Source: JAKFWF01 sp031429105 (GTDB taxonomy: Bacteria; Pseudomonadota; Alphaproteobacteria; Rhizobiales; Hyphomicrobiaceae). Taken from it: a stretch of 64,000 nt of DNA. The translations under genes were made by a program, and so were the position numbers. The stretch is from the NCBI GenBank assembly GCA_031429105.1, contig JANOYV010000032.1:22007-86006 (forward strand). Reading direction: 5' to 3'. Under the pieces are notes generated by a model, which was not told where the DNA came from, made no database searches, and saw only the letters and a list, made by a program, of their open reading frames with translations. This document shows, one piece after another, positions 9,853 through 18,056 of the stretch. Each line of letters opens with the position of its first letter. Positions within the stretch are counted from its first letter, which is position 1.

Positions 9853-10056
9853 ATGGTTGCGAAACGAACCGAAGGTCGCGCGATGAAGATGACAGCTTTG
9901 GCGGCATCAAAAGTTTTGCGCGACCCAAAATCCAGCTTAGCGGCAAAGTCGGCGGCTGCCAGCTCGTTGGTTCAATCTCCAGCTAAGCCACCTAAATTGG
10001 CGACGGCACGCAAAATCAGAGACGCAGTGCGCAAGTTCTACAGCAAGGCTGGTTGA
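9853..10056 (+). CDS. Small basic protein, partner of the following TIR-like gene
   Basis: This is a 67-residue Ala/Lys/Ser-rich basic protein starting MVAKRTEGRAMKM, with an alternative ATG at 9883 (MKMTALAAS). The core AASKVLRDPKSSLAAKSAAASSL resembles a motif I recall from other short bacterial proteins of unknown function; the tail RKIRDAVRKFYSKAG could form an amphipathic helix. Only 4 nt separate its stop from the GTG start of the next gene, so the two are almost certainly cotranscribed and translationally linked. The size, charge and tight linkage would fit an antitoxin or immunity-like partner, but nothing in the sequence proves it. Confidence 0.6.
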   Translation: MVAKRTEGRAMKMTALAASKVLRDPKSSLAAKSAAASSLVQSPAKPPKLATARKIRDAVRKFYSKAG

Positions 10057-10060
10057 AGTT

Positions 10061-10690
10061 GTGGTTGAGGACAGGGGCAGAAGCGTTTTCATCAATTGTC
10101 CGTTCGATCAAAATTATCGGGAGCTTTTTGAGGCGGTTCTGTTTGCAATCGCTGCCTGTGGATACAAAGCACGGTGTGCTCTGGAGGAGGATGACAGCGG
10201 CTCCATTCGGTTTGATAAGCTTTGCCGATTGATTTCCGAGAGCCAGAGGTCAATCCATGATCTCTCGCGTGTGGAAGTAGGCTATAACGATCTACCACGG
10301 TTTAACATGCCTTTTGAATTGGGTTTGGCAATTGGAGCCAAGCAATTCGGAGGGGTTCGGCATAGAAACAAAACTTCGCTGATCATGGTGCGGGAACCCT
10401 ATTTGCTCCCAGCGTATTTGTCTGATCTTGGGGGTAACGATCCCAAAGCGCATGGCGGTAGTCCGGGCAAAGTCATCGGAATTGTCAGGAAGTATCTGGG
10501 CTCGCGCCCAAACCAAGCGCCGTTGCCTGGGCAACAAAATTTGTTGGATCGGTTCGAACAATTCCAGACGGACCTGCCTCGGCTTGGGGCTGCGCTGCAC
10601 ATTCGGCATACTGAATTGAACGCGCTTGAGAATTATGCTGACTACTGCTGGTTTCTTGCAGAGTTTTTGAAACAGAATCCGACTTTGTGA
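10061..10690 (+). CDS. TIR/nucleoside-deoxyribosyltransferase-like protein of unknown function
   Basis: This is a 209-residue protein starting at GTG (MVEDRGRSVF). It has the order of motifs found in a TIR-like/NDT-like family: strand A with FINCPFDQNY (residues 10-19), a helix ending in CGYKARCALEEDDSG (34-47), SIHDLSR (64-70), then FNMPFELGLAIG (81-92), where Glu86 aligns with the catalytic Glu of NAD-consuming TIR and deoxyribosyltransferase enzymes. The C-terminal 80 residues are helical. The DNA is visibly more AT-rich than flanking genes, which suggests horizontal acquisition. By family logic it could hydrolyse NAD or a nucleotide as a defence effector, but that is inference: no sensor gene (nuclease, cyclase, reverse transcriptase) is adjacent other than the small upstream gene. 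Confidence 0.75.
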   Translation: MVEDRGRSVFINCPFDQNYRELFEAVLFAIAACGYKARCALEEDDSGSIRFDKLCRLISESQRSIHDLSRVEVGYNDLPRFNMPFELGLAIGAKQFGGVRHRNKTSLIMVREPYLLPAYLSDLGGNDPKAHGGSPGKVIGIVRKYLGSRPNQAPLPGQQNLLDRFEQFQTDLPRLGAALHIRHTELNALENYADYCWFLAEFLKQNPTL

Positions 10691-10869
10691 CTGCCCGTGC
10701 ACTGGCCCCCCTTGATTGCACATCAGCCTCCCGCTCTGCTGCTTGCTTCGACCACCCGAACAGTGCGAATTTAGGTGACAGATTTGTGAAAGCCGTTGCC
10801 CCCCTTGTGGCGTTGGCACGTCGGCATGTTTTGATTGAGCGCCAAAGTCTCGCCCGCCAAGGACTAGCA

Positions 10870-12114
10870 ATGCAAAAAGCTGTGACTTCTGACGCCGCGA
10901 GCGCCATCAACACATCGACGGGCGGATCAGCGGCATCGGTCGCGTTCCCAGTTCTGTTGGGTCTCAGTTTCGCGCACCTTCTCAACGACATGATGCAGTC
11001 GCTGGTGCCAGCGATCTATCCGATCATCAAGGGTGCCTACAACCTCGACTTCGCTCAAGTCGGCATGATCACGTTTGCGTTCCAGCTGACGGCCTGCATC
11101 TTCCAACCGCTGGTTGGCATGTATACCGACAAGCATCCGCTGCCCTATTCGGCGGTGGCCGGCATGGGGTTCACGCTGGCCGGGCTGATCACGCTTGGCA
11201 TCGCTGACAGCTATCCGCTGTTGCTGCTCGGCGCGGTGCTGGTCGGCACCGGTTCGGCGATCTTCCACCCTGAAGCAACCAAGATGGCGCGCAATGCGTC
11301 GGGCGGCCAACACGGGCTTGCGCAGTCATTGTTCCAAGTCGGCGGCCAAGCGGGCGGTGCGGCTGGGCCGCTTCTTGCGGCATTCATCGTTGTGCCGAGC
11401 GGTCAGCGCAGTCTCGTATGGCTGTCGGCCTCGGCGTTGCTTGCCATGGCGGTGCTTTATCAAGTGGTGCGCATGAGCGCGGCACGGGCGGTAGCTGCCC
11501 GGTCGAAGTCGGCAGCTGTTGCACCCGTCACGTCAGCAGGCTTGCTCACAGATCGGCAAATTGCGGTGGCCGTTGGCATCCTCGTCATTTTGATGTTTTC
11601 GAAGAACGCCTACACCGCGAGTTTCAATTCATTCTACACGTTCTATCTGATCGAGACGTTCAAGCTGTCGGTGCCGTCCTCGCAGATGATGTTGTTCGTG
11701 TTCATGGGTGCAACGGCGCTCGGAACTCTGATCGGCGGCCCGCTCGGTGACCGCATTGGCCGCCGCCGCATCATCTGGTTCTCGATCCTCGGTGCGCTGC
11801 CGTTCACGCTGATGCTGCCCTATGCCAACCTATTCTGGACCGGCATTCTGACCGTCGTGATCTCGCTAATTATGGCGAGCGCGTTCGGGGCCATTTTGGT
11901 CTACGCAATGGAGCTCTTGCCAAAGCGCATCGGCTTAATCGCTGGGCTGTTTTACGGCCTGTCGTTCGGCCTCGGCGGCATTGGTGCTGCGCTGCTGGGC
12001 CAACTCGCCGACCATAGCGGCATCGCAACCGTGTTCCAGGTCTGCGCGTTCTTGCCCGCCATGGGATTGCTCGCCTGGGCGCTGCCTGAGATCAGAAGCG
12101 CTGGGCCGACTTAA
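10870..12114 (+). CDS. fsr: MFS transporter, fosmidomycin resistance protein Fsr family
   Basis: This is a 414-residue major facilitator with twelve TM helices, close to the length of Escherichia coli Fsr. The ATG at 10870 (MQKAVTSDAASAIN) has AAGGA upstream; the reading frame extends upstream but that part is non-hydrophobic and unlike the family. Typical Fsr features are FAHLLNDMMQSLVPAIYP in TM1 with its Asn-Asp pair, QLTACIFQPLVGMYTDK in the first half, GSAIFHPEATKMA, and the MFS signature GGPLGDRIGRRRIIW between TM8 and TM9. Known members export fosmidomycin. It precedes prpE on the same strand with a 145-nt gap. Confidence 0.87.
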   Translation: MQKAVTSDAASAINTSTGGSAASVAFPVLLGLSFAHLLNDMMQSLVPAIYPIIKGAYNLDFAQVGMITFAFQLTACIFQPLVGMYTDKHPLPYSAVAGMGFTLAGLITLGIADSYPLLLLGAVLVGTGSAIFHPEATKMARNASGGQHGLAQSLFQVGGQAGGAAGPLLAAFIVVPSGQRSLVWLSASALLAMAVLYQVVRMSAARAVAARSKSAAVAPVTSAGLLTDRQIAVAVGILVILMFSKNAYTASFNSFYTFYLIETFKLSVPSSQMMLFVFMGATALGTLIGGPLGDRIGRRRIIWFSILGALPFTLMLPYANLFWTGILTVVISLIMASAFGAILVYAMELLPKRIGLIAGLFYGLSFGLGGIGAALLGQLADHSGIATVFQVCAFLPAMGLLAWALPEIRSAGPT

Positions 12115-12259
12115 ATCGACCCCCGACCAATGTCGTGTTTGGCCCCCCCTTGCAGTCATCGTGCGCAAGGTGTTCAACGCTGTCTAAAGGTGAATGGGAC
12201 GCGTTGCGGATGCGACGAGTGGCGCATCCAAATGCAGTGCCGGGGAGGCTAGACATTCG

Positions 12260-14167
12260 ATGAGCCGTTACGCGGAAGTTTATGCCAGCTGGCAACAGGA
12301 CCCCGAAGGCTTCTGGGCCAACGTCGCCCGTGATATCTCCTGGTACAAGCTCTGGGATAAGCCGTTCGATCCTTATGCCGGTGCTTATGGCCGCTGGTTT
12401 CCAGGGGCTGAATGCAACACCGCCTATAATTGCCTAGACCGGCACGTCGAACGGGGCCGGGGCCCTCAGCCAGCGTTGATCTACGATAGCCCTGTCACGA
12501 ATTCCAAACGCACGCTGAGCTACGCCGAACTGACCGACGAGGTGGCGACCTTCGGCGCTGTGCTGCAGGACCTCGGAGTGCGCAAAGGCGACCGCGTCAT
12601 CGTCTACATGCCGATGGTGCCGGAAGCCGTGATCGCCATGCTCGCCTGCGCGCGGATCGGCGCGATCCATTCGGTCGTGTTCGGCGGATTTGCGGCAGCG
12701 GAACTGGCAACACGTATCGATGATTGCACGCCGGTCGCGATCGTGTCGGCGTCGTGCGGCATCGAGGGGCAGAAGATCGTACCCTACAAGCCACTGCTCG
12801 ATGCGGCGATCGAACTTGCCAAGCTCAAGCCCAAGGTCTGCACCATTCTGCAACGCCCGATGCTTGCCGCCTCAATGGTTTCCGGACGCGATCACGATTG
12901 GTCAGCATTGATCGCGGATGCCAAAGTGCGAGGCCGCAAAGCCGCCTGCGTTGCGGTTGCGGCCACTGATCCACTGTATATTCTCTACACCTCCGGCACC
13001 ACCGGCCAACCAAAAGGCGTGGTGCGCGACAACGGCGGCCACATGGTGGCGCTCAACTGGTCAATGAAGAACATCTACGCCATGGACCCAGGCGATGTGT
13101 TCTGGGCGGCGTCCGATGTGGGCTGGGTGGTCGGCCATTCCTATATCGTCTACGCGCCGCTACTGGCTGGCTGCACCACGCTTTTATACGAAGGCAAGCC
13201 CGTCGGCACGCCGGATGCTGGTGCCTATTGGCGGGTGATTTCGGAGCACAAGGTGGCAGCTTTGTTCACGGCACCGACCGCTTTCCGCGCAATCAAAAAG
13301 GAAGACCCAACCGGTGCGCTGATCAAGGACTATGACTTGAGCTGTTTCCGCACGCTATTTCTTGCGGGCGAACGCGCCGACCCAGAAACGATCAAATGGG
13401 CCGAGGCGAAATTGCAAAAGCCGGTGATCGATCACTGGTGGCAGACTGAAACCGGCTGGACCATTGCTGGTAATCCGGTGGGGCTTGGCGCCCTGCCGGT
13501 CAAGCACGGCTCGCCCACAGTGCCGATGCCGGGCTATGATCTTCACGTGCTCGACCAGAAGGGCGGTCCGGTGCCGCGCGGACAATCTGGTACGCTCGCC
13601 GTCAAGCTGCCGCTGCCGCCAGGGTCTTTGCCGACTTTGTGGAACAACGACGAGCGCTTTCGCAAAGGCTATATCTCGGACTTCGCCGGCTACTACTCGA
13701 CATCGGATGCGGGCTTCATCGACGAGGACGGATACGTGTTCGTCATGGCGCGCACCGATGATGTGATCAACGTCGCTGGCCATCGACTTTCGACAGGCCA
13801 GATGGAGGAGGTTGTCGCCCGCCACAAGGATGTCGCCGAATGTGCCGTGGTCGGCGTCGCCGATGCGTTGAAGGGGCAGATTGCGGCGTGCTTCATCGTG
13901 TTGAACAACGGCGTCAATCGGCCGGATGCGGATATCGAGGCCGAAGTGATCACGCTGGTGCGCGATACGATCGGACCGGTTGCGGCCTTCAAGCAGGTGA
14001 TGGTGGTGAAGCGCTTGCCAAAAACGCGTTCGGGCAAAGTGCTGCGCGCGACCATGCGCCAGATTGCCGATGGTGAGACCTACAAAGTGCCTGCAACAAT
14101 CGACGACACAGCGGTGATCGATGAGATCACCAGTGTGCTGGCGGGGCGCGGTATGGGCAAGGTTTGA
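12260..14167 (+). CDS. prpE: Propionyl-CoA synthetase (acyl-CoA synthetase, ANL superfamily)
   Basis: This 635-residue enzyme activates propionate to propionyl-CoA through a propionyl-AMP intermediate. The ATG at 12260 (MSRYAEVYASW) follows GGGGAGG. The N-terminal ACAS_N domain has the phrase DPEGFWANVARDISWYK. The ATP-binding P-loop is YTSGTTGQPKGVVRDNGGH, whose VVRDNGGH segment favours PrpE over acetyl-CoA synthetase Acs. The motifs WWQTETGW and the C-terminal adenylation Lys in PKTRSGKVLRATMRQI are intact. No methylcitrate-cycle gene is near, so propionyl-CoA may enter the methylmalonyl-CoA route elsewhere in the genome. Confidence 0.9.
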   Translation: MSRYAEVYASWQQDPEGFWANVARDISWYKLWDKPFDPYAGAYGRWFPGAECNTAYNCLDRHVERGRGPQPALIYDSPVTNSKRTLSYAELTDEVATFGAVLQDLGVRKGDRVIVYMPMVPEAVIAMLACARIGAIHSVVFGGFAAAELATRIDDCTPVAIVSASCGIEGQKIVPYKPLLDAAIELAKLKPKVCTILQRPMLAASMVSGRDHDWSALIADAKVRGRKAACVAVAATDPLYILYTSGTTGQPKGVVRDNGGHMVALNWSMKNIYAMDPGDVFWAASDVGWVVGHSYIVYAPLLAGCTTLLYEGKPVGTPDAGAYWRVISEHKVAALFTAPTAFRAIKKEDPTGALIKDYDLSCFRTLFLAGERADPETIKWAEAKLQKPVIDHWWQTETGWTIAGNPVGLGALPVKHGSPTVPMPGYDLHVLDQKGGPVPRGQSGTLAVKLPLPPGSLPTLWNNDERFRKGYISDFAGYYSTSDAGFIDEDGYVFVMARTDDVINVAGHRLSTGQMEEVVARHKDVAECAVVGVADALKGQIAACFIVLNNGVNRPDADIEAEVITLVRDTIGPVAAFKQVMVVKRLPKTRSGKVLRATMRQIADGETYKVPATIDDTAVIDEITSVLAGRGMGKV

Positions 14168-14201
14168 TCCACCGCAGCCGTCCTGAAGGTTGGCGGGTCA
14201 C

Positions 14202-14513
14202 TCACCGCCCATCATCACAAGGGAGCATTGTGTCGGCGGGTAGTCGCTGCTGATTGCAGCCAGCGTCGGCAGGTCGATTGGGCAATCGTGTGTTTCGATT
14301 GTCGTCGCGACCGTCGCTCACCTTGCGCTGGGCCAACGCCGCATGACCTGACCGCAGCGATAGCAAGATCGCGTGATCGGCTGGATCTCGGTCGCGGCGA
14401 GGTAATGGCTCGATCAGCACCAGAATTCCCAGCAACACTGCGTAGATCAGCAACAAGACTGAGGCGTCTCCCAGTCTGGCTTTGTGTTCTTTCCATTCAT
14501 AAGGGTCGTCCAT
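14202..14513 (-). CDS. Possible small membrane protein, perhaps decayed at its C-terminus
   Basis: The first 38 codons from the ATG at 14511-14513 look protein-like: a charged start MDDPYEWKEHKARLGDAS followed by one hydrophobic segment, VLLLIYAVLLGILVLIE. After that the composition turns to arginine-rich, low-hydrophobicity sequence typical of an out-of-frame translation, so either the natural protein ends earlier through a frameshift or the tail is not real. It lies downstream of the cyclase gene on the same strand, with a 57-nt gap. I do not recognise a family. Confidence 0.35.
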   Translation of the reverse strand: MDDPYEWKEHKARLGDASVLLLIYAVLLGILVLIEPLPRRDRDPADHAILLSLRSGHAALAQRKVSDGRDDNRNTRLPNRPADAGCNQQRLPADTMLPCDDGR

Positions 14514-14570
14514 GGCTTTTTCCCTTCTCGCAGTCGCGGATTAGACCAGTGATCTGTTGTGTTCGGTTGA

Positions 14571-15362
14571 TCAGGACAGCGGCGGCCTATGTGCCAAGCC
14601 AAGTGCTGCTGATCTTGCCAACGTCCAAACCTGCATGCGGCTGTGCCGACCAGGAATGACGCGAGCCCCGAGTTGGGACAGTGGCGCGAGCATCTGATCA
14701 TTCCCGCCCTCGCGCGTTACAGCGGTGACCGTATCAACGCTCACGATCAGCTGAGTGCCGGTTTTGCGGGTCATGGTCTCAAGTTTGCGCGCGACGTTGA
14801 CGGTGTCGCCGGCGACTGATCGCTCAAGGTGACGATTAACTCCGATTTTTCCAACCGCGACTGTGCCCGTGTGTATGCCGATGCCGATGTCGATGGGAAA
14901 CCGGCCGCGCGATCTGCGCCGGGTGTTCCATTGAGCGATGGCTGCAAGCATATCGTAGCTGCAGCCGAGTGCATCGGTTGCATTTTGTCGACCTGCAACG
15001 GGGACGCCAAAAACGGCCATGATTGCATCGCCTGAATATTGCAAGACGGTGCCACGGTGTAGGTAGACTGCTTTTGCCATGCGCGCATGATAGCGGGCAA
15101 GTAGGTCTAGCGTTTGATCCGGTGGTAGCCCCTCGACGAGGCCGGTAAAGCCAACAATGTCGGCGAATAGCACCGCTGCACCGTCATAGATCGTTATCGT
15201 GCGGGCAGCTTTGTCTGAAGCTGCACTCTTTGATGCGCCCTGCCCGCCGTTTGGGGCTGACGAACCGGTGTCTTCCGACGCGCGAGCGTAAACTGAGGCC
15301 GTCAATCCGTAATCGACACCCGGCGCAAAGTCGTGTCCTGCAATAGTCTGGATCAGTCCCAT
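14571..15362 (-). CDS. Class III nucleotidyl cyclase domain protein with divergent active-site residues
   Basis: This is a 263-residue soluble protein starting at ATG 15360-15362 behind GGAGG. An N-terminal, probably disordered stretch of about 55 residues precedes one class III cyclase homology domain. Both metal-binding aspartates are visible, in LFADIVGFTG and YSGDAIMAVFG. Compared with the canonical cyclase at 31135-32373 in the same window, the purine-specifying Lys is replaced by Gln (TVLQYSGD versus TVAKVMGD), the matching Asp by Glu (ERSVAGD versus DYSAYGD), and the transition-state Arg of NTAARLE reads Lys (NVARKLE). It may make cAMP, cGMP or another product, or be a weak enzyme or a pseudoenzyme. 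Confidence 0.82.
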   Translation of the reverse strand: MGLIQTIAGHDFAPGVDYGLTASVYARASEDTGSSAPNGGQGASKSAASDKAARTITIYDGAAVLFADIVGFTGLVEGLPPDQTLDLLARYHARMAKAVYLHRGTVLQYSGDAIMAVFGVPVAGRQNATDALGCSYDMLAAIAQWNTRRRSRGRFPIDIGIGIHTGTVAVGKIGVNRHLERSVAGDTVNVARKLETMTRKTGTQLIVSVDTVTAVTREGGNDQMLAPLSQLGARVIPGRHSRMQVWTLARSAALGLAHRPPLS

Positions 15363-15636
15363 GTTATCCTCCAGTGGTCGCTCACACGGGCTGCCCGTGT
15401 GATGCCGTTACATCAGCCTTAGTCCTGCATGCGTGATGGGATCGTGAGTTGGGCGGTGGCATCGAGTGAATCGGCTGTCTGAACCAATTGGGTTGGTCAG
15501 CCCGCCCCTCCCGGCATGAGCCGTTCAACCATCGGGCGCTACCAGCTGCGGCGATTCACGATCAGTTCACGCATGGCAGTTGAAGCTTGCAGGATCGGGA
15601 CTAAACAACTCGCTCGATACCGCGGGGCGCGCGCAA

Positions 15637-17343
15637 ATGACTATGCGATCACAAGGCTCGGTGTTGCCCTTGTTTCTCGGGGGCGCATCCGACGTATTGT
15701 TGGGCTTCGGGCATGTCCTGAAGGACTTGGAATCCAGCAAGAGCGAGCCAGGGATATCGCGCAACTTTGGAGGTTCAGCCGATGGTGCTGAGCTGTACCG
15801 AGGGCATGGCGGCAGTAGTGCGCAGAGGGCCGCTACTGCCGCAATGCTCCGCGAACTCGCAGTTCACATGAAGCTGTCCGATTTGCCCGGCAGCGACGAC
15901 AACCCTACCATCCCGGCTGGCTACACGTATCTGGCGCAAATGGCAGCACACGACATCGTCCATAATATTGCACCGCTGCCGCGCTTGGGCGAAATTGCTG
16001 AATATTTTGCGCGTGATTTCCGAAGCGAGCGATTGATCCTCGATACGATGTATGGGGGTGGCCCGTCGGCGACCACGTTACCCTATTCGATCAACGGTCG
16101 GCCGAGGAACCAGCGACACGAACTGCGGCTTGGCCGCGTTCCCGCATCGGAGGCGGGTCCGACTGGTCCCCGACCCGTTCCGATCGATGATCACCCAGCC
16201 CGCGACATCGGGCGGGTATCGTGCCCGCACCTTTCGGATAATCCCGGGAAGGGCGTGCCGGATGCCTTGATCGCGGATCCACGAAACGATGATCATCTGC
16301 TGATATCGCAGCTGCTGGCGCTATTTCACGCGTTGCACAACATTGTCAGCGCAAAGCTTGCAGCTGGCGACGGCGGCAGCGTCACGCTGTTTGACGATTT
16401 TCGCACCTACCGCAGATTTCTTGAGGCACGAAAAATCGTGGCGATTGTCTGGCGCAAGGTAATTGTGAACGATCTCCTGAAGCGCCTACTCGAGCCAGGC
16501 GTGCACGCCTACTACGCCTCTGCCCAGACGCGCTATCCAGCCGATTTTCTTGATAAATCCGATGATGGCCGTGTTCCGGTTGAATTTTCACATGCCGCCT
16601 ACCGCTTTGGGCACGTGATGATCCGGTTCAGTTATGTGCTCAATGATCGCCGACTTAACGGCCCGGAGCCGGAAACCGCGTCGATTGCCGATGTGCTCGA
16701 CCGCTCGTCCTCCATGCAACCCGGACGGTTGCCGCTCGCTTGCACGTGGCTGGTTGACTGGTCCCGTTTTTTCGATTTAGGCGATGGTCAGAAACTGAAT
16801 TTCAGCCGACGTATCAGGCCCGTGATCCGCGGCAGTCTGGCTGGCGACGCATACTTTCCGAACGAGACCGGTGCCGACGGCGGGCTATTCTATCGCGACT
16901 TCATCCGTGGCGTCGACGCTGGAATCCGCTCGGTCGCATCCCTGGTGGCAGGCCTCAGACCGTCCGAACGGCAGCGCTCGCAACTGCTGAGCGATCCGAA
17001 CTATCGCGAGCACGAAATAGGGCTGTGGCTTAACCAATCCCCGGGGCACAAGTTCTCGACCGCTGACCAGATATCGCTGTCGCAAGACCCGCCGCTGCTG
17101 TTCTTCATTTTGTTCGAAGCAGCGCACGAACATAACGGCGAGCGATTGGGAATTCTGGGCTCAACCATCATCGCCGAAGTGTTTTTTGCGGCCCTCAAGA
17201 AATCTCAAGCCACAATCGAGGACGACCCGATGATCGCATCGGGGATCGCCAGTGTCTTTGGCTCTAGCGTGCCTAGCGATATGCCAGCATTGATCGACTT
17301 CATCAAACAAAACGGCGGCTTGCAGGACGCCGCGTGTGGGTAG
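15637..17343 (+). CDS. Animal-haem-peroxidase family enzyme (bacterial peroxicin/peroxidase-cyclooxygenase superfamily)
   Basis: This is a haem peroxidase of about 568 residues. I use the ATG at 15637 (MTMRSQGSVLPLF); a TTG at 15580 would add 19 residues and an ATG at 15643 would remove two. The distal-side motif is YLAQMAAHDIVHN, with the distal His near residue 105. The middle has DPRNDDHLLISQLLALFHALHN, the family's typical D-RN--LL/HN run, with an Arg for the active site. The proximal haem-ligand motif is AAYRFGHVMIRFSY, with His near residue 326. No signal peptide is evident, so it may act in the cytoplasm or leave by another route. Bacterial members oxidise halides or fatty acids; the substrate here is unknown. 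A small gene follows 66 nt downstream. Confidence 0.85.
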   Translation: MTMRSQGSVLPLFLGGASDVLLGFGHVLKDLESSKSEPGISRNFGGSADGAELYRGHGGSSAQRAATAAMLRELAVHMKLSDLPGSDDNPTIPAGYTYLAQMAAHDIVHNIAPLPRLGEIAEYFARDFRSERLILDTMYGGGPSATTLPYSINGRPRNQRHELRLGRVPASEAGPTGPRPVPIDDHPARDIGRVSCPHLSDNPGKGVPDALIADPRNDDHLLISQLLALFHALHNIVSAKLAAGDGGSVTLFDDFRTYRRFLEARKIVAIVWRKVIVNDLLKRLLEPGVHAYYASAQTRYPADFLDKSDDGRVPVEFSHAAYRFGHVMIRFSYVLNDRRLNGPEPETASIADVLDRSSSMQPGRLPLACTWLVDWSRFFDLGDGQKLNFSRRIRPVIRGSLAGDAYFPNETGADGGLFYRDFIRGVDAGIRSVASLVAGLRPSERQRSQLLSDPNYREHEIGLWLNQSPGHKFSTADQISLSQDPPLLFFILFEAAHEHNGERLGILGSTIIAEVFFAALKKSQATIEDDPMIASGIASVFGSSVPSDMPALIDFIKQNGGLQDAACG

Positions 17344-17409
17344 ATTTTGAAACGCCCGCTACTTACAGGCGTGGTCGCAACTCGGGACGGCAACAGGAAA
17401 GGGAACGTT

Positions 17410-17778
17410 ATGGCTATTCAGCGCATCAAGGTTCTGGACTATCAGGAACTCGGCAAGAAGTTCATTGCCTGGTCGAAGGACGCTGACTCGCGGCCGAAGA
17501 CGTTGGAAGAGTTCGTCACGCAGACGAAGGGAATCATTGATCCGCTGCCGAGCTATATCAAGGCGCTGCAGTTCGTCCAGGGCGACAAGGAAGTGCTGCT
17601 GGTGCGGCTACCACCAGCTGAACTCGTGGCCGACACGGAGGCATCTATCAAGGATCCGAATGCGCTTTATCCATTGCCTTCATTTTACGAGGAAAGATTT
17701 GCAGGTGGCAACGATCCTGGCCACCAGGCCTTCTTCGAGCGTCGCGTTGGCGACTACACCATCGCGCACTGTAACTAG
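17410..17778 (+). CDS. Small protein of unknown function downstream of the peroxidase
   Basis: This is a 122-residue acidic-to-neutral soluble protein, MAIQRIKVLDYQELGKKF at the start, with the ATG at 17410 behind AGGAAAGGGA. It has no recognisable motif, no signal peptide and no TM helix. It contains KTLEEFVTQTKGI and PLPSYIKALQFVQGDKEVLLVRLPP, which look like a compact alpha/beta domain, then ends in GDYTIAHCN, where the only cysteine is the next-to-last residue. Its close placement behind the haem peroxidase suggests a shared transcript, perhaps an accessory or substrate protein. A C-terminal Cys beside a YcaO gene makes a modified-peptide precursor conceivable but weakly supported. Confidence 0.6.
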   Translation: MAIQRIKVLDYQELGKKFIAWSKDADSRPKTLEEFVTQTKGIIDPLPSYIKALQFVQGDKEVLLVRLPPAELVADTEASIKDPNALYPLPSFYEERFAGGNDPGHQAFFERRVGDYTIAHCN

Positions 17779-17956
17779 ATGAGCGATTGGGTGGCGCGCG
17801 TTTGAAATTCTCGAACCGTGCCACTTGATATTCCTGAGGCGCACGGCGCGGTGCGCTTTCACTGCACAAACAGTACTTCAAATGTAGATTTTCAATTGCA
17901 GAGAAGGGACGATTTCACCCACCGGCGTCGGGCGGGACTGTATTAAGGCTGGGGCG

Positions 17957-18000
17957 AGGGAACGCCTGGAATTATGAATTGCATCGTGTAGGCGTTCCCT
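17957..18000. terminator. 11-bp perfect inverted repeat between convergent genes
   Basis: The arms AGGGAACGCCT (17957-17967) and AGGCGTTCCCT (17990-18000) pair perfectly around a 22-nt AT-rich spacer. It lies in the 278-nt gap between the unknown gene ending at 17778 and the BTAD regulator ending at 18057, which converge. A bidirectional terminator is the simplest reading, but there is no clear U-tract, so a dispersed repeat is possible. Nothing else is seen in this gap. Confidence 0.5.
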
Positions 18001-18056
18001 AACCTCCCCAATAAACCGTGGCCCATTTTTCACGGTAGTGTCCGTGAACTTGTGTG

